From assembly GCF_004009905.1 (NCBI RefSeq), contig NZ_ML136871.1:1-64000 (forward strand): a stretch of DNA of 64,000 bases, written 5' to 3'. This document shows positions 27,517-39,344 of the stretch, one piece after another (the stretch's first letter is position 1; the number at the start of each line of letters is the position of its first letter). A model generated the notes under the pieces. The model did not search any database, had not been told where the DNA came from, and worked only from the letters and a program-made list of their open reading frames with translations. A program made the translations under genes and the position numbers. The stretch is from Lactobacillus xujianguonis. Its GTDB lineage: Bacteria > Bacillota > Bacilli > Lactobacillales > Lactobacillaceae.

Positions 27517-30500
27517 ATGATCAAAATTATTACAGGAAGACAAACCGACCCATTACAAGAAAAAATTCTGGAACAGGCAGTAGCAAACTACAAGCAACAT
27601 CCAGAATATGAAACTTTTATCATTGTCCCAAATCACATTAAGTTTACCACAGAAATTAAGGCAATAAACAAACTTGCTATCAGTGAACAAAAAACAGTTA
27701 CTTCTGTTAAGAATCTGCAAGTGCTCTCATTTTCGCGGTTAGCTTGGTATTTCTTAAAAGATGCTGAAGAGGGATTACCAACCCAGCTTGATGATGCGGC
27801 GGGAGCAATGCTCTTAGCTAAAATCATTAGTCAGAAGAAAGATGAATTACTACTATTCAGAAATGTTACAGTCAATTCTGGTTTAGTTAAGCAGCTTTAT
27901 AACACAATTCTTCAATTTCACAGTGAAAATGTCGATTTTGATGACTTCAACCAAACTAATCTAACCGTTGAAGCTAAGAATAAAATTCACGATTTAAGAA
28001 TTATTTATTATGAATTCATGGAACAGATTTCGGGGAAATTTTCAACTAAAAATGAAGTTGAATTGCAATTAAACACAATTTTAAATAAACGAGATCTGTC
28101 TAAAATGAGTTTTTACTTTACTGACTTTTCTCACTTTACGCCGCAAGAGAATTTAACCTTGCAACTATTAATGCGTCACGCTAAGGACGTTACTTTTGCC
28201 TTTAAAACAAAAGTTGGCAGTATCAATCCTAATACTCAAGCAGGAGAGTATGACTATGTCATTCAGCAAACGATTAAAAAGATCACTGACTTCTTAGATG
28301 CCCAAAAATCAGAATATACAGCCACAGCTTTCCCTGTTGCCCCTAAGCAGAGCAGTAGAGAAGTATTAAACACGGTCTGGATTAACGGTAACATTGCCCC
28401 TAATCGTGACTTAAAACAAATCCAATTAATTAAAGCTGACTCTCGTTATGCAGAAGCTTATTTTGTAGCGCGGACGATTTATCAACAAGTGGCCCTGAGC
28501 AACTACCGCTACAAAGATTTTTTGATTTTAGCACCTAATCTTCATGAATATGAAACTTATTTAATTCCAATTTTACGACAAAACAAAATTCCATTCTTTA
28601 ACGACCTACAACAAGAGATGAAATACCATCCCTTAGTTGTTTTGATTGAAAATATTGCGCAGTTAATCAAAAGGCCATTGCAAACGCAAAATATCATCAC
28701 TATCTTAAAAACTCGTCTACTAATTCCGTCTTGGTATCAAGATGAGGCCGCATATTTACACGATGTCGATGAATTAGAGAACTTTGTGCTTGCTCATGGG
28801 ATTAACCACCAATATTGGCATAAAAACTTTGACGACTATTTGACTGCAGAGGTTATTCGTTTAGATAAAATGCCCGAAGAAGTGGCTAAAATTGATAAAT
28901 TACGCAATTTCATTATTACTAAGCTAACTAAACTGCTTAAGGAATTAAAAAATGAATCTGACAGTCGACGGGCATTAACAATTTTCTTTAACTTTCTAAC
29001 TGATAACGGTGTGCCTAAACGACTAGAACAATGGCGCGATGTCGCTAACGACTATGGTGATTTACAACAAGCACAACAACCTGAACAGTTGTGGAACTTA
29101 TTAATTCAGCTGCTAAGAGATTATCTCTTGATTAATCCTAAAGAATTTGAAATTAACGGCTTTTTTGAGATGCTCAATACTAGCTTTAGGGAAGCCAATT
29201 TCTCGCAAATTCCGTCAACACTCGATGCAGTCAACCTTTCAGAAATAGGGATGGTCCAAAACAGTGGCTACAAGCAAGTTTTCATTATTGGCGCCAACAG
29301 TGGTAATTTACCTAATATTCAGAAGACACCTAGCTTTTTAAGTTCAGAAAACTTGGAAAAGCTGTCTCAAGCCCTTAACAATCATGCTTCTCTTGAAGAT
29401 GCGCAAAAGTTAAACAACTTAGATCAAAACTATCAATTTGGTTTGGCGCTGGCGTTAGCTGAAAAGCGAGTTTATCTTTCTTATCCAGTTTTAAATGCTG
29501 CTAACGAACAACTAGAGCCTTCACTATACTATGAACGGTTAAAAGCTTTAGGAGCAAACGAATTAACGCAACATGATTTACCTGAAAGAACTCAAGATAT
29601 TTTATCGTTTATTACTAATTCAGACGCTAGTCTTGGTTATTTAGCATATTTAAATACAATTGAGCCATCTAAAGCGGTGACTGAATTACTTGCCATCACT
29701 AAAAAACACATCCCAGAAAAGACTGAAAAAGTGCTAGCAGCTAGTGATTTTGACAATACGCCTAAAGATCTCGGCCCAGACTTGGCGCAAAACTTGTATG
29801 GTCAAAACTTAAATTCATCGGTCTCCCAGCTAGAAACTTTTTACCAAAATTCTTATGAGTACTTCTTAACTTATGGTTTACGCCTGCATCGCCGCTTCGA
29901 AAACGAATTAGATGTGATTCAAGCTGGAAATTATTTTCACGAAACCTTTGATCGTTTAGTTAAAGAGTTAAACCAGCAACATTTAGATTTAGCCCAAATC
30001 AATCAACAAGAATTAGGACAACTATTGATAACTGCGCGGCAAAAGATGCAAGAAGAAGGGAAATATGCGCAATTAATGACTGATCCTTTCAATCAATTCT
30101 TATTCAAATGTCTTGATCAAACTACATCTAAAGTTGCTTATAATTGGCACCGCAGTTTAAAGCAGACACCATTAAGAGCTAAATATTCAGAACTTAGTTT
30201 TGGTTTAGGTGAAAAGGTCCAAGGCTTAAGTCTTGAGGTGCCAGATCTAGCTGGTAAACACGTGGTAGACTTGCGTGGAAAGATGGACAGAGTAGACTTA
30301 GCACCGATGACAGAGCATAATCAAGTTTTAGCCCAAGTTATCGACTACAAATCTTCTGCTAAGAACTTTGATTTAGGCCTGTTTTATCATGGAATAGCCT
30401 TACAGATGGTTTCTTATCTTGATGTTTTAAGCCGTAATGGAAAGTTCTTTGCAGGGCAGCAGGAATTATCCTTACTAGGGGCCTTTTATCAAACAGTAAC

Positions 30501-30996
30501 TAGACAACTTGAACGATTAAACAGTAGCAGTTTATTTGACGCTCATCTTAATCTGAAAGAAAGTGCGATTGATAGTAAGCCACAACTAATGTATACCGGT
30601 CTAATTGCAAATGATCCTGAATTGCTAGATGAAGCTGAACCTTTATTAAATGGTTCTCACTCAACTTCATCGCAATTATATAAACAAGTTAAAACTAAGA
30701 AAGATGGGGATTTTAGCTTGCCTAAAGATCGCAACTTTAGTGAAGACGAAATTAAGCTTTTACTTGATTACGATGAATATCTCATCAAAGAAGCATCCCA
30801 TCAAATTTTGTCAGGTAAGATTGAATTAAACCCATACCGATACGGCAAGAGCAAGAATGCTTTAACCTATTCAGATTATCGTGATATTTTCTTCTTTGAT
30901 GCCATGCTGAGACAAAATCAATATCATGAGATTGATAAATTATCGAAGAAAGAATTACTAACCCAAATCAAAGCTAAACTACAGAAAGAGGATTAA
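27517..30996 (+). CDS. rexB: ATP-dependent (deoxy)ribonuclease subunit B, RexB/AddB type 2, 1159 aa
   Basis: Partner of RexA in double-strand-break processing. The opening [14 protein letters not shown] is the RexB start, in which the AddB Walker A motif has degenerated. The C-terminal PD-(D/E)XK nuclease shows VIDYKSS near residue 945. In AddB type 1 an iron-sulfur cluster is held by four Cys, one in an SxLExYxxCPF block; here that block reads [14 protein letters not shown] and the protein has almost no Cys (one seen, in FKCLDQ), so no cluster. Length is typical. AAGGAGTTA precedes the ATG. rexA follows 6 bases after the stop. Confidence 0.93.
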   Translation: MIKIITGRQTDPLQEKILEQAVANYKQHPEYETFIIVPNHIKFTTEIKAINKLAISEQKTVTSVKNLQVLSFSRLAWYFLKDAEEGLPTQLDDAAGAMLLAKIISQKKDELLLFRNVTVNSGLVKQLYNTILQFHSENVDFDDFNQTNLTVEAKNKIHDLRIIYYEFMEQISGKFSTKNEVELQLNTILNKRDLSKMSFYFTDFSHFTPQENLTLQLLMRHAKDVTFAFKTKVGSINPNTQAGEYDYVIQQTIKKITDFLDAQKSEYTATAFPVAPKQSSREVLNTVWINGNIAPNRDLKQIQLIKADSRYAEAYFVARTIYQQVALSNYRYKDFLILAPNLHEYETYLIPILRQNKIPFFNDLQQEMKYHPLVVLIENIAQLIKRPLQTQNIITILKTRLLIPSWYQDEAAYLHDVDELENFVLAHGINHQYWHKNFDDYLTAEVIRLDKMPEEVAKIDKLRNFIITKLTKLLKELKNESDSRRALTIFFNFLTDNGVPKRLEQWRDVANDYGDLQQAQQPEQLWNLLIQLLRDYLLINPKEFEINGFFEMLNTSFREANFSQIPSTLDAVNLSEIGMVQNSGYKQVFIIGANSGNLPNIQKTPSFLSSENLEKLSQALNNHASLEDAQKLNNLDQNYQFGLALALAEKRVYLSYPVLNAANEQLEPSLYYERLKALGANELTQHDLPERTQDILSFITNSDASLGYLAYLNTIEPSKAVTELLAITKKHIPEKTEKVLAASDFDNTPKDLGPDLAQNLYGQNLNSSVSQLETFYQNSYEYFLTYGLRLHRRFENELDVIQAGNYFHETFDRLVKELNQQHLDLAQINQQELGQLLITARQKMQEEGKYAQLMTDPFNQFLFKCLDQTTSKVAYNWHRSLKQTPLRAKYSELSFGLGEKVQGLSLEVPDLAGKHVVDLRGKMDRVDLAPMTEHNQVLAQVIDYKSSAKNFDLGLFYHGIALQMVSYLDVLSRNGKFFAGQQELSLLGAFYQTVTRQLERLNSSSLFDAHLNLKESAIDSKPQLMYTGLIANDPELLDEAEPLLNGSHSTSSQLYKQVKTKKDGDFSLPKDRNFSEDEIKLLLDYDEYLIKEASHQILSGKIELNPYRYGKSKNALTYSDYRDIFFFDAMLRQNQYHEIDKLSKKELLTQIKAKLQKED

Positions 30997-31002
30997 CAAG
31001 CA

Positions 31003-34000
31003 ATGCCTTTTACCAAGGAACAAGAACAAGCAATTAATGATCGCGGACATGATATTTTGGTGTCAGCTTCTGCTGGTTCAGGAAAGACTACAGTTTTAGT
31101 TCAACGCGTGTTAAAACAAATTTTATCAGGAACAAGTGTTGATCAACTATTAGTGGTCACCTTTACCAAAGCTGCCGCTGAAGAAATGAAAACCCGGATC
31201 AAAAATGAATTATCACAGGCTTTAAAGCAGGCTGACCAAAATCAGGATTATTTACGCGAACAATTAAATCAAGTTGATACTGCCAATATTTCTACTATTG
31301 ATGCTTTCTGTTTAGATGTGATTCATCGTTTTTATTACGTAGTCGATCTTGATCCCAGTTTTAGCATTTTGACTGATGAAACACAAGCTGCCTTATTAAA
31401 AGAGCGAGCTCTAAAGGAAATTGAAGCGGAAAAACTAACTGCCAAGGATCAGAATTTTATTGATTTTTACCAGAATTTTGCTGGTGATCGGGATGCTGAC
31501 GCTGCCCGCAACCTATTATTAGATTTGTACGACTTTGCCATGGCTCGTCCCAATTATCAACGTTGGTTAACCAAGTTGGCCCAAAGTTATGAAATAGGGG
31601 ATAAAGAATTAGTTCAAACCAGGCTTTGGCAAGAGAAAATTAAGCCATATTTAGTCACCACCTTTAGTGACTTGCAAAGTAAAGTACAAAAACTACTTGA
31701 TATCCCCATCATTGAAACCAAAGAATTAGCTAAGGTAAAGGATAATTTTGCCAGCTTTTCGCAAAAACTTGATTCTTTTGTGACTGCTTTAAAAACTGAT
31801 CAAAACTACGATCAGTTGCAGTCTTTATTGCGCAATTGCCTTTTTCTTGGTCGCTACAGCAAATCAAAAAAGTGGGATGAAGATCTCATTGAATTCTATG
31901 ATGAAAGTCAAGCCTTGAAAAAAGAAGCTAAAGATCAAGTATTTGAGACTTTTACTTCTTTCTTTGCTACTAGTGAAAAAGAACAAGTTGAATTAATGAA
32001 AAAAGGACAGCGACTGATGATGACCATCAGCCGAGCAGAACAGGATCTAATTGATCGCTTTAATTCATTCAAACGTGCTGAGAACCTGCTTGATTATAGT
32101 GATATGGAACAGTTAGCTTTCAAGATTCTTAGTCAAGATACCTCGACTTCTCAAGTAGCACGCGATTTTTATCAAAACAAATTCAAAGAAATCCTAGTCG
32201 ATGAATATCAAGATATTAATGCCTTGCAAGAAAATATTATTCAATTACTGAAAAAAGAGCACCAAAACACTCTCTTTATGGTGGGGGATGTTAAGCAGTC
32301 AATTTATGGTTTCCGTCAAGCTGAGCCAAGTTTATTCCTGAAAAAATATCATAATTACGGTAATGATGATCTTGCTACTAAACGCATCCTTTTATCAGAT
32401 AATTTCCGTTCCACAGAAACTGTCGTTGACTTTGTGAACGATTCATTTAATCCAGTTCTTAGTCGTGATTTTGGAGGAATTGATTATCAAAAAGAGGGTC
32501 GACTTATCTATGGCGCCTCCTATTATCCAAAGCATCTGGATAAAGCTAGTGAAATCATTTTTCACGAAAAACAAAGAACTAGTAGTGATAATGATGATGA
32601 CGAAAAAGACGATTTAGATTTTGCCGAAATTCAGATGGTTATTGCCCGCATCAAGCAATTTAAAGAAGAAAAATTGCAAGTTTATGATGCACACTCCCAC
32701 GCTTTACGTGACTTTAGATACAGTGATATCGCAATCTTAACGCGAAGCCGGAGTGACAACTTGCAGATCATGCAAGAATTTGCTAAAAGCAAGATTCCGT
32801 TATTTGTTACTGATGCAGCCAATTATTTTCAGACTTTTGAACTAACGGTCATGATGGATTATCTGAAAATTATTGATAACCCAGATCAAGATATTCCTCT
32901 AGTTGCAGTTTTGCGCTCGCCATTATTTAGCTTTGATGAAGTAAAATTAGCCCAAATACGAGTTAATAGCAAATATACCAGCTTCTATAATGCCTTACTT
33001 GCGTATGTTGGCAAAAGGGATGCTTTAAGTAAAAAAGTCGGTGATTTTTTAAATCAACTAGAAGATTTGCGTAATTTTGCTAGTAACCACCGGATTTCAG
33101 AATTAATCTGGAGCATTTATGAACGCACTAGTTTATTAGAAATTATGACAGCTTTACCGAATGGGGAACAAAGAAGAGTAAACCTGGAAGCTTTATATGA
33201 ACGAGCTACTTCATACGAAAGTGCCGGCTTCAAAGGATTGTATCAATTTATCAATTTTATTAATCGCATGCGTCAAAGTAAAAAAGATTTGGCCCAGCCA
33301 TTATTAACTAAAGAAGCGGGAAACAGTGTCCGCTTAATGACCATTCACGGTTCTAAGGGACTTGAATTTCCAATTGTCTTTTATGTTGGGCTCGAGCATA
33401 AGTATCAAATGCGTGATTTAAGGCAGAATTACATCATTAACGACAACAATGTTGGCTTAACAATCAAACAACCAGAATATCGCGTTGATTCCTTAGTTAA
33501 AGCGATTGGAAATGTCGAAAAGAAGGGACAAATTCTTAAAGAAGAAGCCAGAATTCTCTATGTTGCTTTAACTAGAGCAAAGCAAAAGCTTATCTTAGTT
33601 AGTGATATCAGTAATTTGGCTAAAAAGATCCAAACTTGGTCCGCTGCCTTAAATAATCAAGGCAATTTACCTTTGGCTACAAAATTATCAGCCACTAGTC
33701 CTTTAAGTTTTATTGGACCTAGTCTTGATTTAGGCCACCATTTAACACAGAAGATTTCAGAAATTGATAGTGAAATTGATCAAAACGAAAAAGTTCTATA
33801 TATTAAATATGATGAAGCATTAACCATCACGACAGACGAAGACAAAACTGATGATGTGAATGAGCAGCAATTTGATTTATTAACTAAAACAGTCAACCAA
33901 CTTTATGACTTCAGATATCCATTTAAAGATGCTAGTCAAACTACGGCTTATCAGGCGGTTTCAGAGATTAAGCGTGCTTTCAACGATCCAATTGTTAAGG

Positions 34001-34620
34001 AATTAGAAAATGCGCGCTTAGATGCTTCTACCAATCGTTACTTACAGCCAATTGATACAAAACCTAACTTTTTATTTGAGACTAAGTTTACTGGGGCTGA
34101 AATGGGGACGGCTACTCACCTTCTTTTGCAGTATTACGATTATACTGGAGCAGGGGATGAAGCAAGTTTAAAGCAAGAGATTCAAACTTTAATTGATCAT
34201 AAGAAACTTAATCCAGAAATAGTTGACAGCATTTCGTTAGATGAAATTGAATGGTTCGTTCATAGCGACTTTGCTAAAGGCTTTTGGGAACATCCCGACC
34301 GACTTAAACGAGAAGTTGATTTTTCAAGCTTACTTGCAGCTAAGACTTTATTTCATAATTTTAGTGATCCCAATGCTAAGATCCTGGTTCACGGGACAAT
34401 CGATGGGTATTTCATCACAAATGATGGTATTATTTTGTTTGACTACAAAACTGATCACGTTGATCAAGCTCATTTGGAACTGGCAATTAATAAGATAAAG
34501 GCTAAATACACTGGTCAGTTGCGGCTATATGAACAAGCCTTAAATGAATTTAGCTCACAAAAAGTAATTGGAAAATACTTAATTTTACTTGATGCTAAGA
34601 AAATTGTCGCCGTCGATTAG
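31003..34620 (+). CDS. rexA: ATP-dependent helicase/nuclease subunit A, 1205 aa
   Basis: UvrD-like superfamily 1 helicase fused to a nuclease; with RexB it resects DNA ends to a Chi-type site for RecA loading. Walker A SASAGSGKTT is at residues 21-30; motif II LVDEYQDIN near 398, motif III GDVKQSIYGFRQ near 428, motif V/VI TIHGSKGLEFP and YVALTRAK in the second half. The C-terminal nuclease carries ILFDYKTD near residue 1145. Length matches the AddA/RexA family. It is part of the rexB-rexA-dinG run. Confidence 0.97.
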   Translation: MPFTKEQEQAINDRGHDILVSASAGSGKTTVLVQRVLKQILSGTSVDQLLVVTFTKAAAEEMKTRIKNELSQALKQADQNQDYLREQLNQVDTANISTIDAFCLDVIHRFYYVVDLDPSFSILTDETQAALLKERALKEIEAEKLTAKDQNFIDFYQNFAGDRDADAARNLLLDLYDFAMARPNYQRWLTKLAQSYEIGDKELVQTRLWQEKIKPYLVTTFSDLQSKVQKLLDIPIIETKELAKVKDNFASFSQKLDSFVTALKTDQNYDQLQSLLRNCLFLGRYSKSKKWDEDLIEFYDESQALKKEAKDQVFETFTSFFATSEKEQVELMKKGQRLMMTISRAEQDLIDRFNSFKRAENLLDYSDMEQLAFKILSQDTSTSQVARDFYQNKFKEILVDEYQDINALQENIIQLLKKEHQNTLFMVGDVKQSIYGFRQAEPSLFLKKYHNYGNDDLATKRILLSDNFRSTETVVDFVNDSFNPVLSRDFGGIDYQKEGRLIYGASYYPKHLDKASEIIFHEKQRTSSDNDDDEKDDLDFAEIQMVIARIKQFKEEKLQVYDAHSHALRDFRYSDIAILTRSRSDNLQIMQEFAKSKIPLFVTDAANYFQTFELTVMMDYLKIIDNPDQDIPLVAVLRSPLFSFDEVKLAQIRVNSKYTSFYNALLAYVGKRDALSKKVGDFLNQLEDLRNFASNHRISELIWSIYERTSLLEIMTALPNGEQRRVNLEALYERATSYESAGFKGLYQFINFINRMRQSKKDLAQPLLTKEAGNSVRLMTIHGSKGLEFPIVFYVGLEHKYQMRDLRQNYIINDNNVGLTIKQPEYRVDSLVKAIGNVEKKGQILKEEARILYVALTRAKQKLILVSDISNLAKKIQTWSAALNNQGNLPLATKLSATSPLSFIGPSLDLGHHLTQKISEIDSEIDQNEKVLYIKYDEALTITTDEDKTDDVNEQQFDLLTKTVNQLYDFRYPFKDASQTTAYQAVSEIKRAFNDPIVKELENARLDASTNRYLQPIDTKPNFLFETKFTGAEMGTATHLLLQYYDYTGAGDEASLKQEIQTLIDHKKLNPEIVDSISLDEIEWFVHSDFAKGFWEHPDRLKREVDFSSLLAAKTLFHNFSDPNAKILVHGTIDGYFITNDGIILFDYKTDHVDQAHLELAINKIKAKYTGQLRLYEQALNEFSSQKVIGKYLILLDAKKIVAVD

Positions 34621-34651
34621 ATATAATTAGATGATGAAGGGAGAGATGCAC

Positions 34652-37453
34652 ATGGCCCAGATTTTTGCTCAAGATACTTTTGCTGTAGTAGATCTAGAAA
34701 CTACTGGCACCCAACGCGAAAATGATAACCATATCATTCAATTTGGCTGTGCAATTATCAAAAATAGGAAAGTTGTTAAAACTTACTCCTTTATGATTAA
34801 TCCTCACCGTGAAATACCATTATCAGTGCAAAATCTTACCGGAATCCATGATGAAGACGTTAAAAACGCTAAGGATTTTGACTATTTTGCGCCTAAACTT
34901 ACCGCTATTTTAAAAGATGCAGTTTTTGTGGCCCATAACGTTGACTTTGATTTTCCATTTTTAAATTATGAATTAGTCCAACACGGTTATGAAGCACTAA
35001 CTAATCGCGCAATTGATACTGTGGAATTAGCTAAGATTGCTTTTCCCACTTTACCTTCCTACAAGTTAAGTGATCTTACATCCCAATTAGCAATTAAGCA
35101 TTTAAATCCGCACAAAGCGGATTCTGATGCTTATGGAACTGCTATTTTATTATTAAAGATCTTTGAGCGTTTAGAACAGCTGCCACAAGCAACTTTGAAT
35201 ACATTAAGTTCACTTGCTCAAGGATTGGTACGAGATACGTCCTGGGTGATTACCACAATTGCAAATAATTTACGACAAAAAAAGCGGCCGCTAGCTAAGA
35301 ATTATATGCAAGTCAGAAATATCGTGCTTCAAAAGCAAAATAATCAAGTCGATTCTAGCAGCGATAATAATCATCATTTTCCTGAAGAAGATGAAGCCAA
35401 AAAACAGCTTTTCAAACGGCACTTAAATTATCGTAAGGCACAGGTTGCTTTAATTAATCATCTTCATCAATTCATTACTGACCCTAATCAACGGGCCATG
35501 TTAGTTGAAGCGCCTAATGGGACGGGGAAGACTCTCTCATATCTTTTTAGCTATGCTTATCAACTTTATTCAAGTCGCAAATTAGTCATCGCCACTCCCA
35601 CAAAAGTCCTTCAAGAACAGATTCTTCAACATGAAATCCCACAGGTGCTGAAGATTACTCAGCTCGATTTAAAAGCTGAAGTGGTTAAATCAAGTAGTCA
35701 CTACATTGACCTAGATGGTTTTGTTCAGAGTTTGTTTAACGGGACGCCAAATAAGCCAACTTTAGTTTTACAAATGCAGATTTTAGTATGGTTGACTGAA
35801 ACTAAAACTGGGGATTTAGACGAATTGCAGCTGACTAGTTACAAAGCACCGTTGTTCGTGCAGATCTCTCATCCAGGGGATGCTCGAGTAGGTAGTAAAT
35901 TCGCTGAAGCAGACTTCTGGAACTTGGCACGTGCTCGGCAAGAAGCAGCGGATATTTTAGTAACCAATCATGCCTATTTAGCTAACCATTACATGGACAC
36001 AATTTGGGGACAAAATCCTTACTTAGTAATTGATGAAGCCCACCGTTTTACTGATAACGTCATTACTTCTAGAAATGACTCATTACAATTTGAAGCACTG
36101 TGGGGTACATTAAGCCACTTACGTAATTTGCTATATTATGCCGATGATGGTGTACAAGTACAATTTTCAGAAAACGTTGATTTGAACTTCTTGTTAAAGA
36201 AATTAAATCCTGAAATTCTCGAACTGATTAATCAAATTAATAATTTACAGAAAATACTTTACAACCAACGGCAAAACTCGATTAATCAAACAATCTTAGC
36301 CAATGGTAATTTGGAATTGAGTTTTCAAGGAAAAGGACTATTCCCTAAAAATAGTTCCTTCCTTGAAGGATTAAATAAATTTGTAAAGCAATTGGAACAA
36401 GTCAGAGATGAAACTAATCAAATTCTATTTTATTTGTATCAAAATGAAGATATTTCTGGCTTTCAAGAATTATTAAATGAGATTACCGACCAGATTGATC
36501 GACTTGATTATTATTCAGAAAAAAGTTACCAATTAACTGACTTGATTAGTAGTGATAGCTTAGATCAAGAAGGTTTCATCCTAATGATTACTAGCCCTGA
36601 GGATCCTTTAAGTACAAACCTGCATTGGCTGATGCTTGATGTTTCTGATGAATTAACTCAAATTTATTCTCGCTTTGATCACTTGCTCTTTGTCAGTGCC
36701 ACGATGACAACTAATGGCAATTTTAAGTACATTATTAATCGTTTGGCTTTAACTGATCTTCATCCCGAAACTTACATTGGTAAGAGTACCTTTAATTTCA
36801 AGAAGCACTTGGAAGTTTTAGCTGTTAAAGATTTACCAGGACCAAATAGCGAAGAATATGACCAGGTTCTACAAAAAATTATTAGCCAAAATTTGGAACA
36901 CAAAGATCATGTTTTAGTACTGATGACTAATTTAGAGAAAATTAGGGAACTATTTACCGCGATTATCAATGAGCCGGCACTAAAAGATTTTGAAATTTTA
37001 GCTCAAGGACTTTCTGGTTCAAATAACCGAATTGCTAAACGCTTTAGTATTGCCAAAAGAGCAATTATTTTAGGTGCAGACAGTTTCTGGGAAGGAATTG
37101 ATTTTCATAATTGTAAAATCAACGTTGTAATTGCAACTAAGCTTCCCTTCGAGTCTCCAGATCAACCAGAAGTAAGGCTAAGACAGAAGAGCTTAGAAGA
37201 TCAAAAGCTTAATGTTTTTCAAAATGATAGCTTACCTCGGGCCTTGATTCGGTTTAGACAGGGAATGGGACGGCTGATTCGCGGAGAAAAAGATCATGGT
37301 CAATTTGTGATCTTAGATTCACGTCTATGGACCAAAGATTATGGTAAAGTATTTCTGGATGTTATTCCGGTAAAAGTTGAACAAGTAAAGCAAAAGGAAT
37401 TAAAACGTAAGTTAGATAATTATGATCAGAGACGACACAAGACAAACCATTAA
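34652..37453 (+). CDS. dinG: DinG-family exonuclease/helicase-like protein, 933 aa
   Basis: The N-terminal DEDDh 3'-5' exonuclease domain (about 1-170) has VDLETTG, AHNVDFDFPFL and the late HKADSDAYGT. The XPD-like helicase part has Walker A EAPNGTGKT near residue 287 and DEAH at VIDEAHRF near 467. No cysteines lie between those motifs, so this is the Gram-positive DinG without the iron-sulfur cluster found in E. coli DinG; the Staphylococcus homologue is reported as a nuclease rather than a helicase. I use the ATG at 34652 (MAQIFAQ) because AAGGGAGAG lies 6-14 bases before it; earlier in-frame ATGs overlap that site. Confidence 0.93.
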   Translation: MAQIFAQDTFAVVDLETTGTQRENDNHIIQFGCAIIKNRKVVKTYSFMINPHREIPLSVQNLTGIHDEDVKNAKDFDYFAPKLTAILKDAVFVAHNVDFDFPFLNYELVQHGYEALTNRAIDTVELAKIAFPTLPSYKLSDLTSQLAIKHLNPHKADSDAYGTAILLLKIFERLEQLPQATLNTLSSLAQGLVRDTSWVITTIANNLRQKKRPLAKNYMQVRNIVLQKQNNQVDSSSDNNHHFPEEDEAKKQLFKRHLNYRKAQVALINHLHQFITDPNQRAMLVEAPNGTGKTLSYLFSYAYQLYSSRKLVIATPTKVLQEQILQHEIPQVLKITQLDLKAEVVKSSSHYIDLDGFVQSLFNGTPNKPTLVLQMQILVWLTETKTGDLDELQLTSYKAPLFVQISHPGDARVGSKFAEADFWNLARARQEAADILVTNHAYLANHYMDTIWGQNPYLVIDEAHRFTDNVITSRNDSLQFEALWGTLSHLRNLLYYADDGVQVQFSENVDLNFLLKKLNPEILELINQINNLQKILYNQRQNSINQTILANGNLELSFQGKGLFPKNSSFLEGLNKFVKQLEQVRDETNQILFYLYQNEDISGFQELLNEITDQIDRLDYYSEKSYQLTDLISSDSLDQEGFILMITSPEDPLSTNLHWLMLDVSDELTQIYSRFDHLLFVSATMTTNGNFKYIINRLALTDLHPETYIGKSTFNFKKHLEVLAVKDLPGPNSEEYDQVLQKIISQNLEHKDHVLVLMTNLEKIRELFTAIINEPALKDFEILAQGLSGSNNRIAKRFSIAKRAIILGADSFWEGIDFHNCKINVVIATKLPFESPDQPEVRLRQKSLEDQKLNVFQNDSLPRALIRFRQGMGRLIRGEKDHGQFVILDSRLWTKDYGKVFLDVIPVKVEQVKQKELKRKLDNYDQRRHKTNH

Positions 37454-37919
37454 ATTCGTAATTGGAGTAATTATAGCTGCGATAGTTTTTTATCTTGCTA
37501 GCATTTTTGTTTTTTATCGTGCGGGTACGCCTAGCCGCGTGAATGATCAAAAAATTACCCAATTAGCCCAGCAAAAGACTCCAATCAAAGTTGTACAAAA
37601 ATATTATCACTTAGACCGCGGCGTAAATAGTTATTCTCTCAAAGGAACCAATAGTCGCGGGGAAGTTTATTACTTTATTTATTTGCCACACTCTCAACAT
37701 GCTTATTTGTATTCCGGAAAAAGAGGAGTTAGTGCAAGTAAGGTGAGAGATAGCTTTTCTCAAAGACATGCTGGTCAAAAAATTACCGCGGTAAATTTGG
37801 GCTGGTATGAAGGAAAGCCTGTGTGGGAAGTTAGCGCCAAGAACGCAGAAGGTAATTTAGCTTTTGCCTTATATGACTTTAAAAATGGAAATGAGTTAAA
37901 CTCAGTCGATAATTTATAA
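37422..37919 (+). CDS. YpmB-like membrane-anchored protein (DUF5590), 165 aa
   Basis: One N-terminal hydrophobic segment (residues 10-31) anchors a soluble domain outside the membrane. The domain looks like two PepSY-type repeats, with regularly spaced YYHLDRG..., VYYFIYL and GWYEGKPVWEV strands. It begins inside the end of dinG (32-base overlap) with no clear ribosome binding site, suggesting coupling. In Bacillus subtilis ypmB lies between dinG/ypmA and aspB-asnS, so the position supports the family call. Function is unknown. Confidence 0.75.
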   Translation: MIRDDTRQTIKFVIGVIIAAIVFYLASIFVFYRAGTPSRVNDQKITQLAQQKTPIKVVQKYYHLDRGVNSYSLKGTNSRGEVYYFIYLPHSQHAYLYSGKRGVSASKVRDSFSQRHAGQKITAVNLGWYEGKPVWEVSAKNAEGNLAFALYDFKNGNELNSVDNL

Positions 37920-37925
37920 AAACTT

Positions 37926-37934
37926 TGGTATGAT
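37926..37934 (+). promoter_or_regulatory. Extended -10 promoter candidate of asnS
   Basis: TGGTATGAT lies about 40 bp before the asnS start with no good -35 upstream. Confidence 0.4.
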
Positions 37935-37971
37935 AGTGACAGTATAAAGTTAAAAAGGTGGATAGGATTTT

Positions 37972-39270
37972 ATGACAGAATTGATTTCAATTAAAGATTC
38001 TTCCAAACATGTTGATGAAGAAGTAAGAATGCACGTTTGGTTGACAGATAAACGTTCAAGCGGAAAGATCATTTTCTTACAATTACGTGATGGTACCGCA
38101 TTTTTCCAAGGTGTTATTCGTAAAAATGATGTTTCTGAAGAAGTATTCGAAACAGCTAAGACTTTACGTCAAGAAGCAAGTTTTTACATTACAGGGACTG
38201 TTCACAAAGATGAACGTTCTCACTTTGGCTACGAAATTCAAATTACCGACCTTGAAGTAGTTTCAAACAATGAAGGCTACCCAATTGGTAATAAGGAACA
38301 CGGGGTTGACTTCTTACTTGATCACCGTCATTTATGGTTAAGATCTAAGAAGCCATTTGCAATCATGCAAATCAGAAACACCATGTTCAAGGCAACTGTT
38401 GATTTCTTTGAAAAAGAAGGCTTCATTAAGTTTGATGCCCCAATTTTCATGCACTCAGCTCCAGAAGGTACTACTCAATTATTCCACGTAGACTACTTTG
38501 ACCATGATGCTTACTTATCACAATCTGGTCAATTATATGGTGAAGCTGGTGCCATGGCTTTTGGTAAGATCTTTACCTTTGGTCCAACTTTTAGAGCTGA
38601 AGAATCAAAGGGCCGTCGTCATATGACTGAATTCTGGATGATGGAACCTGAAATGGCTTGGATGCACCAAGATGAATCATTAGACTTACAAGAAAGATAC
38701 TTGGCTTACATGGTAAAACAAGTATTAGACAAGAATGAATATGAATTGAAGATCTTAGGCAGAGATCCAGAAAAGCTTCGTCCAACTACTGAAGGTAACT
38801 TCGTTCGTTTACCTTATGACGATGCTGTTAAGATGCTTCAAGAAGCTGGTCGTGACTTTAAGTGGGGCGATGACTTTGGTGCTCCAGATGAAGGTTACAT
38901 TTCTGAACAATATGACCGTCCAGTCTTTATCGTCAACTATCCAACCTCAATCAAGCCATTCTACATGAAGAAGAATCCAGATAATCCTAAGGAATACTTA
39001 TGTGCTGATGTAATCGCTCCTGAAGGTTACGGTGAAATCTTTGGTGGTTCAGAACGTGAAGGTAACTACGAAGTTTTGAAGCAACAAATTCTAGATGCTG
39101 GTCTTAACCTTGAAGATTACCAATGGTACTTAGACTTACGTAAATTTGGTGGTGTTCCTCACTCAGGCTTTGGTATGGGCTTTGAAAGAACAATTGCTTG
39201 GGTATGTCACCTTGATCACATTCGTGAAGCTATTCCATTCCCAAGATTGATCAACAGAATGCAACCTTAA
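37972..39270 (+). CDS. asnS: Asparaginyl-tRNA synthetase, 432 aa
   Basis: Class IIb synthetase. The N-terminal OB-fold anticodon-binding domain ([20 protein letters not shown]...) spans about residues 15-105. Class II motif 2 is [23 protein letters not shown] near residue 200, and motif 3 is the C-terminal [12 protein letters not shown] near residue 402. The leader carries no T-box that I can see; the gap to the upstream gene is only 52 bases. A terminator follows, and dnaD starts shortly after, as in other Firmicutes. Confidence 0.97.
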   Translation: MTELISIKDSSKHVDEEVRMHVWLTDKRSSGKIIFLQLRDGTAFFQGVIRKNDVSEEVFETAKTLRQEASFYITGTVHKDERSHFGYEIQITDLEVVSNNEGYPIGNKEHGVDFLLDHRHLWLRSKKPFAIMQIRNTMFKATVDFFEKEGFIKFDAPIFMHSAPEGTTQLFHVDYFDHDAYLSQSGQLYGEAGAMAFGKIFTFGPTFRAEESKGRRHMTEFWMMEPEMAWMHQDESLDLQERYLAYMVKQVLDKNEYELKILGRDPEKLRPTTEGNFVRLPYDDAVKMLQEAGRDFKWGDDFGAPDEGYISEQYDRPVFIVNYPTSIKPFYMKKNPDNPKEYLCADVIAPEGYGEIFGGSEREGNYEVLKQQILDAGLNLEDYQWYLDLRKFGGVPHSGFGMGFERTIAWVCHLDHIREAIPFPRLINRMQP

Positions 39271-39291
39271 TAAAAATAGTTATAACTATAT

Positions 39292-39330
39292 AAAAAGAGT
39301 CTGGAAAATAACTTTCCCAGACTCTTTTTT
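39292..39330 (+). terminator. Terminator of asnS
   Basis: AAAAAGAGTCTGG and CCAGACTCTTTTTT form a stem with a single bulge possible towards the loop, followed by six T. It lies directly before the dnaD ribosome binding site. Confidence 0.85.
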
Positions 39331-39344
39331 GAGAGGGTGACTTT